DNA from: CAZSCF01 sp964547585
GTDB lineage: Bacteria > Patescibacteriota > Minisyncoccia > Moranbacterales > UBA2206
NCBI GenBank assembly: GCA_964547585.1
Contig: CAZJOI010000017.1
Span: 1-16,140 of the forward strand
Length of the DNA: 16,140 bases
Direction of reading: 5' to 3'
The translations under genes and the position numbers were made by a program. This document shows, piece by piece, positions 1-5,209 of the stretch; within the stretch, counting starts at the first letter, position 1, and each line of letters opens with the position of its first letter. The notes beneath the pieces were generated by a model, which saw only the letters and a list, made by a program, of their open reading frames with translations, had not been told where the DNA came from and searched no databases.

Positions 1-1028
1 AAGGTATAGCTTTTTTTATCCTTTCCAAATTTTTCTTCATTTTCATATTCATCTAGAAGTTTTACTTCCTCGATTAAATTATCCGCATAATCTCGAACAA
101 TTTCATAATAATTATTGAGATTTATATCCTTATTAATGATAAAAGAGATATCTCGGATGGTGGCGGGAAATTTACTAACTTCCTTGAATTTACTGTTTAT
201 ATCCTTAAATTGACTGGTGATTCGTTCATCATCCGACCAGAGAATTCTAATATCGGGGATTTCCATTTTAATCATCGCCAATCTTTCTCCAAAACCAAAA
301 GCCCAACCATTATATTTTTCTGGGTCCAGACCAAATTTTTCCATTACTATTGGGTTAACTAAGCCAGCTCCGTTAACTTCCAGCCAGTCCCCATTAAATT
401 TAATATCCATTTCTAGACTCTCTACCGTATAGGGAAAAGTATCTTCCAAAAATTTATATTCAATGTCCGGTCCGAAAATCCCTTTGGCTAAATCAATCTG
501 TACATCCTTAAGGTTTTGCTGAGTAATAATTTTTTTATCTTTCTTGCAAATTAATATCCCATCAATTTGATGAAAGGCGGGAAAATGATGTCTGTCTATT
601 TCATCTTTTCGATAAACAATGCCGGGAGACAAAGCTTTTATTTCTCCGTCTTTTTCAAGTCTTTCCAAAACTTCTTTATCTTTTAAATAGAAAGACCAGA
701 AAGCTGTCATTTGCGTTCTTAAAAGATAATTTTCATTAACATAATAAGTGTCGGTTTCCTTTCTGCTTGGATGATCTTTTGGAGTATTTAGAATGTCAAA
801 ACATTGCTCGACAGTTATAATTTTTGGGAATTCGACAATATCAAAACCATCAAATCTTGGCAGATTGATTATCTGATCAAACAAGATTTTTACGGGAGAA
901 TTTTCTTTTTTAGTAAGATCCGGCAACGCCAAAAGTCTTTTTATACGCTCCGCTTTAATGTCTTTTCTTTTATCCAACTCTTCAATTAAAACTTTTTCAT
1001 TTGGATCTTCAATAACAATCTTTCTCAT
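1..1028 (-). CDS. pheS: Phenylalanyl-tRNA synthetase, single-chain mitochondrial-like type (C-terminus beyond window)
   Basis: Class II aminoacyl-tRNA synthetase that attaches Phe to tRNA-Phe in the cytoplasm. I translated 342 codons from ATG at 1026-1028; the frame is open to the window edge. Visible in order: DHPSRK near residue 85, then LLRTQ; motif 2 with VYRKDEIDRHHFPAFHQ around 138-154; EVNGAGLVNP around 217-226; motif 3 AFGFGERLAMI around 243-253. After the catalytic core (about residue 284 on) comes SKFPATIRDISF, followed by YYEIVRDYADNLIEEVKLLDEY. This matches the start of the FDX-ACB anticodon-binding domain, which in ordinary bacteria is at the end of the beta subunit (PheT). A PheS core fused to FDX-ACB is the plan of mitochondrial FARS2, and DHPSRK also resembles it. 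The usual N-terminal coiled coil of bacterial PheS is absent. It is last in a tyrS-led run, 23 bases after the tRNA-binding gene, and has no clear SD. The family call is sure; single-chain function is inferred. Confidence 0.9.
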   Translation of the reverse strand, partial: MRKIVIEDPNEKVLIEELDKRKDIKAERIKRLLALPDLTKKENSPVKILFDQIINLPRFDGFDIVEFPKIITVEQCFDILNTPKDHPSRKETDTYYVNENYLLRTQMTAFWSFYLKDKEVLERLEKDGEIKALSPGIVYRKDEIDRHHFPAFHQIDGILICKKDKKIITQQNLKDVQIDLAKGIFGPDIEYKFLEDTFPYTVESLEMDIKFNGDWLEVNGAGLVNPIVMEKFGLDPEKYNGWAFGFGERLAMIKMEIPDIRILWSDDERITSQFKDINSKFKEVSKFPATIRDISFIINKDINLNNYYEIVRDYADNLIEEVKLLDEYENEEKFGKDKKSYT

Positions 1029-1051
1029 ATACTTATTTTTACTCTGGTAAG

Positions 1052-1447
1052 TTATTTATTATATTCTGAAAATTTCATTCCGACTTCGGCTTTTTCATCC
1101 AAAATCATAATTCCGCTATGATCAGTTCCAAGCCCCAGCTCATCTTTGGCGCAAAGCATGCCAAAAGATTTTACTCCTCGAATTTCAGCTTCTTTAATCT
1201 CGATCCCGTTAAGTAGAATTGCACCCACCAAAGCCACTGGAACTTTCTGCCCGACTACTATGTTTGATGCACCGCAAACTACGGACAGGTCATGACCTGT
1301 CCCTACGTTTACTTTGGCAATTTGCAATCTATCAGCATTAGGATGTTTAGATATTTCTATAATTTTTCCTACCACAACTCCTGGAAATTTATTTTCAGCT
1401 GATTTTTCGATGTTTAATAATTTTTTGAGCCAATTTAAAAATTTCAT
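1052..1447 (-). CDS. Stand-alone tRNA-binding (EMAP/B2, OB-fold) protein
   Basis: A 131-residue protein that is essentially one OB-fold tRNA-binding domain, as found at the N-terminus of bacterial PheT (B2) and in Arc1p, EMAP-II and the C-terminus of MetG. Visible: a short amphipathic helix (MKFLNWLKKLLNIEKS, residues 1-16), then GVVVGKIIEISKHPNADRL (23-41), VVCGASNI (56-63), and IRGVKSFGMLCAKDELGLG (89-107), all hallmarks of the fold. It lies 11 bases after the membrane-protein gene and 23 bases before a PheRS that seems to lack this module, so it probably works as a detached tRNA-capture domain for that enzyme; this is inferred. It could instead be a general trans-acting tRNA-binding factor of the CsaA or YtpR kind. 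A perfect 20-base palindrome at 1283-1302 lies within the coding sequence. No SD is seen before ATG at 1447. Confidence 0.88.
   Translation of the reverse strand: MKFLNWLKKLLNIEKSAENKFPGVVVGKIIEISKHPNADRLQIAKVNVGTGHDLSVVCGASNIVVGQKVPVALVGAILLNGIEIKEAEIRGVKSFGMLCAKDELGLGTDHSGIMILDEKAEVGMKFSEYNK
1283..1302. repeat. Perfect 20-bp palindrome inside the tRNA-binding gene
   Basis: GGACAGGTCATGACCTGTCC is its own reverse complement over all 20 bases. On the coding strand it encodes the G-T-G-H-D-L-S turn between two conserved OB-fold strands, where family members have a variable loop of about the same length. It is probably a dispersed palindromic repeat that landed in a tolerant loop. The source is inferred, as no second copy is in this window. 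Confidence 0.7.
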
Positions 1448-1458
1448 AATTTTATCTT

Positions 1459-1818
1459 CTAAGAATGAATTTTAATTACACTTTCCTCTGTTTTTATTTC
1501 TTCAACCTTAATCTTGCTTAAAAATTTTCGTAACAACAGGTAGGATAGCAGCCCAATAGGAAGAAATAAAAATGTCAATATAACAAAAATTATCCCAAAC
1601 TTAACCTTTAATGTCTTCGTATCTCCATAAACCCAAAAGGCAGCTAATGTTGATAATAGAACCGTAATTCCAAAAAATAAGCCACCCAATCTGAAAGAAT
1701 AATAAACACCATCGATAACCAAAGTTATCAAAAGAGATTTTCCAAATGACCATCCTTTATAGATCCAAAAAAAAGTTAGTATTGGAGCTGCCATCCAAGC
1801 TCCTAAAGAAATTCCCAT
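1459..1818 (-). CDS. Small membrane protein of unknown function
   Basis: A 119-residue hydrophobic protein that I do not recognise. Hydrophobic stretches lie at about residues 5-18, 28-37, 46-64 and 74-95, consistent with three or four membrane segments. They are followed by a charged tail (KIKVEEIKTEESVIKIHS) that is likely cytoplasmic. The start ATG at 1818 is 11 bases after the tyrS stop, and the stop is 11 bases before the tRNA-binding gene, so it is almost certainly co-transcribed with the synthetase genes. There is no SD. Nothing in the sequence ties it to translation, and co-transcription may be incidental. It is confidently a gene because of the long hydrophobic pattern and tight spacing; its function is unknown. 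Confidence 0.75.
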   Translation of the reverse strand: MGISLGAWMAAPILTFFWIYKGWSFGKSLLITLVIDGVYYSFRLGGLFFGITVLLSTLAAFWVYGDTKTLKVKFGIIFVILTFLFLPIGLLSYLLLRKFLSKIKVEEIKTEESVIKIHS

Positions 1819-1829
1819 AAAAAAATTAT

Positions 1830-3029
1830 TTAAAACTTTATTTTTACAAATCCGAATTTTCCAATCTTAATAACACTGCCGTCAAAATCTTTTGTAATCA
1901 TTGTTTGTGGATCGGTTATTTTTTCTTCTTTAATGGAAACGCCACCTTGTTCGATCTTTCTTCTGGCATCACTGAGGCTAGTTGCATTTCCAGATTTAAC
2001 CAAAAGTTCAGCTATTTTTATGAATTCATTTTCAATAACAAACTCAGCCACTTCTTGCGGTATTTCTTTTTTGGAAAAAGTATTTACAAAATATTCCTGC
2101 GCTTTTTGCGCCTCATTTTCGCTGTGATAAATTTTGGTTATTTCAAAAGCTAATCTGAGTTTTGCATCGCGAGGATTCATTTTTCCACTTTGTATTTCTT
2201 TTTCAATTTTTGTAATTTCCTTCATCGAAACTCTAGTGCAATGTATAAAATATTTAATAATGAGTTCGTCCGGAATGCTCATTATCTTGCCAAACATATC
2301 ATTGGGCTCATCCAATAAATTAACTGTATTGCCCCAACTAGAACTCATTTTTCTTCCATCTATGCCTTCAATAAGATTAACCATTAAGATATCCTGCGGC
2401 TCTTGTTTGTAGTGTTTCTGCAATTCTCGCCCAGCCAAAAGATTAAATCTTTGATCTGTTCCGCCTAGCTCCAAATCTGCTTTAATAGCTACGCTATCAT
2501 AGCCTTGCATCAAAGGATATAGCATTTCTCGAAGCGAAACGCGAGTTCCACTGTCCAATCTTTTTTTGATATTTTCTCTAGCATTAAATTCTGCCAACGA
2601 AAATTGATCTGCATGTTCACCAATCTCATCATAACCCAATTTCTTAAGCCATTCGGAATTATAATGAAATTCGACTTTTTCCATATTCAGAATCTTTCCA
2701 GCTTGCTCTTTGTATGATTTGAGATTTTCTTCAACTGTTTTTTTACTCAACATTGGACGTTCACTTTCTTTATCAGATGTATCACCAATTACTCCCGTAG
2801 TGTCTCCGATAATAAAAACTGCTTGATGTCCCAAGTCTTGCAAGTCTTTCATTTTCAAAAGCGCCACTGCTCGTCCAATATGCAAGTTAGGACTAGTTGG
2901 ATCAATGCCAAGCTTTACACGAAGTTTATCTCCATTTAAAAGTCTTTTTTTGAGATTTTCACGGTTGATAACTTCACTCACTCCCCTAGTCAAAATCTCA
3001 TCAATTTGTTGTTCAATGTTTTTGTTCAT
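1830..3029 (-). CDS. tyrS: Tyrosyl-tRNA synthetase
   Basis: Class I synthetase that charges tRNA-Tyr with tyrosine in the cytoplasm; 399 residues, a normal length. Visible: the HIGH-type motif HIGR (residues 50-53) after DPTSPNL; the tyrosine pocket YPLMQGYDSV (171-180); LELGGTDQRFN (186-196); KMSSS (227-231); and a C-terminal S4-type RNA-binding segment (SGNATSLSDARRKIEQGGV, roughly residues 340-370). The ELGGTDQ sequence fits the TyrZ-like bacterial form. It is the first gene of the run tyrS, membrane protein, tRNA-binding protein, pheS. A good promoter lies directly upstream and places the RNA start about at the ATG, so the message looks leaderless; this agrees with the absence of an SD. 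Divergent from the plus-strand gene at 3364. Confidence 0.97.
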   Translation of the reverse strand: MNKNIEQQIDEILTRGVSEVINRENLKKRLLNGDKLRVKLGIDPTSPNLHIGRAVALLKMKDLQDLGHQAVFIIGDTTGVIGDTSDKESERPMLSKKTVEENLKSYKEQAGKILNMEKVEFHYNSEWLKKLGYDEIGEHADQFSLAEFNARENIKKRLDSGTRVSLREMLYPLMQGYDSVAIKADLELGGTDQRFNLLAGRELQKHYKQEPQDILMVNLIEGIDGRKMSSSWGNTVNLLDEPNDMFGKIMSIPDELIIKYFIHCTRVSMKEITKIEKEIQSGKMNPRDAKLRLAFEITKIYHSENEAQKAQEYFVNTFSKKEIPQEVAEFVIENEFIKIAELLVKSGNATSLSDARRKIEQGGVSIKEEKITDPQTMITKDFDGSVIKIGKFGFVKIKF

Positions 3030-3037
3030 ATGGGTCT

Positions 3038-3066
3038 ATAATACCAACTAAATTGCCATATGGCAA
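3038..3066 (-). promoter_or_regulatory. tyrS promoter, apparently leaderless, with palindrome at the -35 box
   Basis: On the minus strand TTGCCA (3061-3066), a 17-base spacer, and TATTAT (3038-3043) fit a sigma70-type promoter. Only eight bases separate the -10 box from the tyrS ATG, so the transcript should start at or within about three bases of the start codon. The 14-base perfect palindrome TTGCCATATGGCAA (3053-3066) covers the -35 box and could be an operator. The promoter is read directly from the sequence; leaderlessness and operator function are inferred. Confidence 0.65.
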
Positions 3067-3152
3067 CACCTCGGCGTCTCCAAAAATGTCTTTTTTCAAA
3101 ACCCATTCTTAAGCCTACCTTTAGCCAAAATATGAGATACGCTCTTCAACCC

Positions 3153-3181
3153 TTGATTTTTTCATGAATTTGGAGTATAAT
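3153..3181 (+). promoter_or_regulatory. Strong sigma70-type promoter for the 3364 gene
   Basis: TTGATT (3153-3158), a 17-base spacer and a perfect TATAAT (3176-3181). Transcription would begin near 3188, leaving a leader of about 175 bases before the ATG at 3364. The stretch 3067-3152 between this promoter and that of tyrS shows nothing further that I can identify. Confidence 0.7.
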
Positions 3182-3241
3182 TAACAATTGCGGTCGTATC
3201 TAAAAACGGCTTTAATAAAAGTTTTTTAACAAAACGGCGGG

Positions 3242-3294
3242 ACATTATTTAACTGGTTGATTTCGTGTGAATCAATTGGTCTTCAAAATAATGT
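3242..3294 (+). ncRNA. Long stem-loop in the 5' leader of the 3364 gene
   Basis: ACATTATTT (3242-3250) pairs perfectly with AAATAATGT (3286-3294). Inside it ACTGGTTGATT (3252-3262) pairs with AATCAATTGGT (3270-3280), counting three G-U pairs, around a seven-base loop (3263-3269). The two helices are separated by an asymmetric bulge (1 and 5 bases). A 20-base-pair structure in a long leader suggests an mRNA control or stability element. It matches no riboswitch class I know. A regulatory function is inferred. Confidence 0.5.
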
Positions 3295-3318
3295 AAATCA
3301 TTAACCTTTTTTCCAAAT

Positions 3319-3344
3319 GCCCAATAGCCTGGAGGCTTGCGGGT
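3319..3344 (+). promoter_or_regulatory. Second leader hairpin just before the ribosome-binding site
   Basis: GCCC (3319-3322) pairs with GGGT (3341-3344), and AGCC (3326-3329) with GGCT (3334-3337), around a TGGA loop, with three-base internal loops on both sides. It ends eight bases before the SD (3353-3358), so it could influence ribosome access. The structure is short and could form by chance. Confidence 0.35.
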
Positions 3345-3363
3345 CTACCAATGGAGGTGTTGA

Positions 3364-4248
3364 ATGAACAGAAAGCAATTTTTATCAGAGAAAGTGGTCG
3401 GGTTAATTCTGCGGGTGTATGCGTCCAAGGAAGAGGATGTGCCCAACAGAATCAAGATGATTAAAGATGCCATCGCTGCCACACGCAAAATGGTTGTGGA
3501 TGGAATTCAAGTTATTCGCCGCATTGATGTTCTGGTCTGGGCAGATAAAAATTACAAAGACAGCGACTGCGGCAAAACAGCCCCAGCACTGCGCGAAGCG
3601 TTGAAAGAAGAAAAAGGTGTGTTTATTTCAGAAATCGAGCATGCCGACATCTTCTGTTCGATCCTAAATTATGGAATTATGCATCAAATCAGAAAGGGTG
3701 TTGATTATTCCATTATAGCGTCGGCTGAGGCGTTCAGCTACATGACACCGGAGACAATGAGTGCCATGGTTGATGCAGCCTGTGCAGGAGCCAAAGCGAT
3801 TCCCGTCGCCATTACAGAATTAACTCAGTCAATTTTGGAAGGCCGCGGTGCCAATACATTCATGATGTGGCACAATGAATCCCTGGGGACAGTTGGCCTA
3901 TTTGACCTTAAGGCTGCCAAGCCTAATGACGATCGTACAGCCCATTATATGAAAGGCTGGAGTCATGAGAAAGGCGACGTTTATTATCAACTGGCCGGCG
4001 TGGAAGAAGTTATTCCTCTGGCCAGAATGATCCAGACGTTCGGACCTTGCATCGCTCCGATCATTCCAAGCGGCGAAGGTGTTAAAGCATATATCGTCCC
4101 CGATCCCGCCACCCAGCCAGAACTCTGGCTGAGACACATTTCCAAGATGGGCACCAAATTCGAAAGACAATCCGCTCATCTGGCATCAATCGGATTTGAC
4201 CCTTCATATATCAAGGGAGGAATGATGCCTGGGTATCGTCGGTTCTAA
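3364..4248 (+). CDS. Uncharacterised protein, possibly a GT-A-fold glycosyltransferase-like protein
   Basis: A 294-residue soluble protein without signal peptide or membrane segments. I do not recognise it with certainty. Its layout recalls a GT-A nucleotide-sugar transferase: an N-terminal strand VVGLILRVYA (11-20), then IDVLVWADKN (54-63); VDYSIIASAEA (113-123) where the family often has a metal-binding Asp motif; and GANTFMMW with LGTVGLFDLKAA (162-185), like the acceptor-side segment with vGgFD. A clear DXD is missing, so it may be inactive or the likeness may mislead. The start is secure: GGAGGT (3353-3358) lies five bases before the ATG. It is about half G+C by hand count in one line, against about 30% in one line of tyrS, and its leader and promoter are strong. 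This contrast suggests transfer or high expression. It stands alone on the plus strand, ended by a terminator. Confidence 0.85.
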   Translation: MNRKQFLSEKVVGLILRVYASKEEDVPNRIKMIKDAIAATRKMVVDGIQVIRRIDVLVWADKNYKDSDCGKTAPALREALKEEKGVFISEIEHADIFCSILNYGIMHQIRKGVDYSIIASAEAFSYMTPETMSAMVDAACAGAKAIPVAITELTQSILEGRGANTFMMWHNESLGTVGLFDLKAAKPNDDRTAHYMKGWSHEKGDVYYQLAGVEEVIPLARMIQTFGPCIAPIIPSGEGVKAYIVPDPATQPELWLRHISKMGTKFERQSAHLASIGFDPSYIKGGMMPGYRRF

Positions 4249-4258
4249 GAATCGACAA

Positions 4259-4301
4259 AAAAACCGAGTTTCGTAGAACATTTACGACCTCGGTTTTTAT
4301 T
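4259..4301. terminator. Bidirectional terminator between convergent genes
   Basis: AAAAACCGAG (4259-4268) pairs with CTCGGTTTTT (4289-4298), and TCGTA (4271-4275) with TACGA (4283-4287), around a seven-base loop. T-runs follow the stem on both strands, so it can end the plus-strand gene stopping at 4248 and the minus-strand gene stopping at 4316. Confidence 0.85.
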
Positions 4302-4315
4302 TTATCTGAAAAGTT

Positions 4316-4567
4316 TTATAGTCCTAATTTTTCTTTGGCTTTTTGAATTTGGCTTTCGGAAATCATGCCTGATTTTTTCATTTGCTCCATAGCTTTCAAT
4401 AATTTATCTCTGTTTTCTGGTTTCAAGGCATCTTGCATCATTTTTTCTCTTTCACCCTGACTCATTTTTTCAACTTTCTTCATCGCTAATCTTTGCAACA
4501 TTCCTAATTTTTGACTGCCATCAGAACTAGTAGTTGTTTTTTTAAATGGATTCCACATATATTTCAA
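4316..4567 (-). CDS. Small helical protein with SHOCT-like C-terminus
   Basis: About 80-83 residues, charged and predicted all-helical, rich in Lys, Met and Gln. Two starts compete: TTG at 4567, or ATG at 4558 beginning M-W-N-P-F-K-K. Neither has an SD, and I lean to the ATG. After a low-complexity stretch (TTTSSDGSQ) there is a long helix, then LLKAMEQMKKSGMISESQIQ, which ends in KAKEKLGL. This resembles the SHOCT short C-terminal domain, whose usual pattern is a helix, G-x-I-(S/T), then a second helix. The first part (MSQGEREKMMQDALKPENRDK) is also reminiscent of co-chaperone-like helical repeats. Function is unknown; the SHOCT resemblance is weak and by eye only. Confidence 0.6.
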   Translation of the reverse strand: MKYMWNPFKKTTTSSDGSQKLGMLQRLAMKKVEKMSQGEREKMMQDALKPENRDKLLKAMEQMKKSGMISESQIQKAKEKLGL

Positions 4568-4585
4568 AAAATAAATTGATTATTT

Positions 4586-4632
4586 AAAAGAAGGGCTTTG
4601 CTAGAATTAGCAGGGCGCCCCATTGCCCTTCT
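4586..4632 (-). terminator. Terminator after the 47-residue microprotein gene
   Basis: On the minus strand AGAAGGGC (4632-4625) pairs with GCCCTTCT (4596-4589), enclosing a second helix, TGCTA with TAGCA (4599-4612), and followed by TTTTAAAT. It ends the microprotein transcript eight bases after the stop at 4640. Its presence supports those two short genes being real transcribed units. Confidence 0.7.
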
Positions 4633-4639
4633 GCGATTT

Positions 4640-4783
4640 TCATATCGCCTCTCGTTCCCGCATGAATGTTTCCTGAAAAGGAGTCAGGCCCGTTTCGGGG
4701 TTTTTGAAACGCCTATCAGTCCTAAATATCAACTTGAAAAACAGGATTAAGCTTCTTCGGAAACTTCTCTTCCTTTTCCGCAT
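4640..4783 (-). CDS. Basic microprotein B (47 residues) with P-x-T-G-x-T-P motif
   Basis: Starts at ATG 4783, with AGGAGG seven bases upstream; another in-frame ATG six bases earlier is too close to the SD. The product begins with a highly basic segment MRKRKRSFRR, then a hydrophobic patch (SLILFFKLIF), another basic segment, and KNPETGLTPFQETF ending MREREAI. I do not recognise it. The segment N-P-E-T-G-L-T-P matches D-P-R-T-G-E-T-P of the neighbouring microprotein, so the two may be diverged relatives or share a binding site. The basic N-terminus could bind nucleic acid, ribosome or membrane; that is a guess. Coding status rests on the near-perfect SD, the flanking terminator and the shared motif. 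Confidence 0.6.
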   Translation of the reverse strand: MRKRKRSFRRSLILFFKLIFRTDRRFKNPETGLTPFQETFMREREAI

Positions 4784-4843
4784 TGACATACCTCCTTTCA
4801 AAAAAATTACTCTTCGAGCAACAAGACAATCTTGTGCCCCCCC
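4784..4843 (-). other. Spacer between the microprotein genes with a small hairpin
   Basis: ACAAGA (4821-4826) pairs with TCTTGT (4830-4835) around a three-base loop. On the minus strand a short CTC-GAA-GAG element and a run of seven T follow, just before the SD of microprotein B. It could be a weak attenuator or a processing site that sets the ratio of the two products; this is a guess from position. Confidence 0.3.
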
Positions 4844-5014
4844 TTAATCATATTTGTCCGGATTTTCCGCTGCCATCCTTCTGGCTCTCGCAAGCGGCGT
4901 CTCGCCAGTCCTAGGATCTCTCATTTCTTCATTTGCCCTATAGATCGCTTTCATGCCAGCACGCATTTTGGCAAGCTTGACATCATCTGGATACTTTTTT
5001 TCTTTTTGTTTCAA
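4844..5014 (-). CDS. Microprotein A (56 residues) with P-x-T-G-x-T-P motif
   Basis: The likely start is TTG at 5014, preceded at nine bases by GGAGG within AAAGGAGGG. No ATG in this frame fits the SD. The product begins MKQKEKKYPDDVKLAKMRAG, continues with a probable amphipathic helix (MKAIYRANEEM), then RDPRTGETPLARARRMAAEN ending PDKYD. It is strongly charged and probably mostly helical. I do not recognise it. The D-P-R-T-G-E-T-P motif recurs as N-P-E-T-G-L-T-P in the next gene downstream, and both genes have consensus SD sites, so they look like a two-gene unit. Transcription probably starts in the AT-rich stretch next to tRNA-Leu (TATAAT on the minus strand at 5077-5082, without a good -35 box). 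Confidence 0.6.
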   Translation of the reverse strand: MKQKEKKYPDDVKLAKMRAGMKAIYRANEEMRDPRTGETPLARARRMAAENPDKYD

Positions 5015-5052
5015 TGTCCTTTCCCTCCTTTGGTTGTATTTTTAAAAAAACC

Positions 5053-5081
5053 TTGAACTTTTCTTATTTTTTATATATTAT
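5053..5081 (+). promoter_or_regulatory. tRNA-Leu promoter
   Basis: TTGAAC (5053-5058), a 17-base spacer and TATTAT (5076-5081), ten bases before the tRNA 5' end at 5091. Transcription would thus begin close to the mature end. Confidence 0.6.
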
Positions 5082-5090
5082 AAACTATAC

Positions 5091-5174
5091 GGGGATATGG
5101 TGAAATTGGTATACACGCATGCTTCAGGTGCATGTGGCAGTAATGCTGTGAGAGTTCGAGTCTCTCTATCCCCA
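5091..5174 (+). tRNA. tRNA-Leu (anticodon CAG)
   Basis: A complete cloverleaf by hand. The acceptor GGGGATA (5091-5097) pairs with TATCCCC (5167-5173). The anticodon stem CATGC/GCATG encloses the loop TTCAGGT, giving anticodon CAG, which reads CUG. There is a long class II variable arm, as expected for leucine, and a T-stem GAGAG/CTCTC with TTCGAGT. The discriminator is A (5174). The next bases are CAT, so the 3' CCA is not encoded and must be added by a CCA-adding enzyme. Confidence 0.95.
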
Positions 5175-5179
5175 CATCG

Positions 5180-5209
5180 AAAAGTCCTTTATTGGGACTT
5201 TTATTTTTT
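5180..5209 (+). terminator. Terminator of tRNA-Leu overlapping the secF stop codon
   Basis: AAAAGTCC (5180-5187) pairs with GGACTTTT (5195-5202), followed by ATTTTTT on the plus strand. The 3' arm overlaps the secF stop (5201-5203) on the other strand, so the convergent ends are packed with no spare sequence. Confidence 0.8.

Noticed and set aside
1..1028. Ordinary bacterial PheS (alpha subunit)
   Set aside because: The frame does not end after motif 3 but continues into SKFPATIRDISF, an FDX-ACB start that ordinary PheS lacks.
4832..5056. Plus-strand reading frame over the microprotein region
   Set aside because: It has no SD and its product is low in recognisable structure. The opposite strand has two consensus SD sites, a shared protein motif and a terminator.
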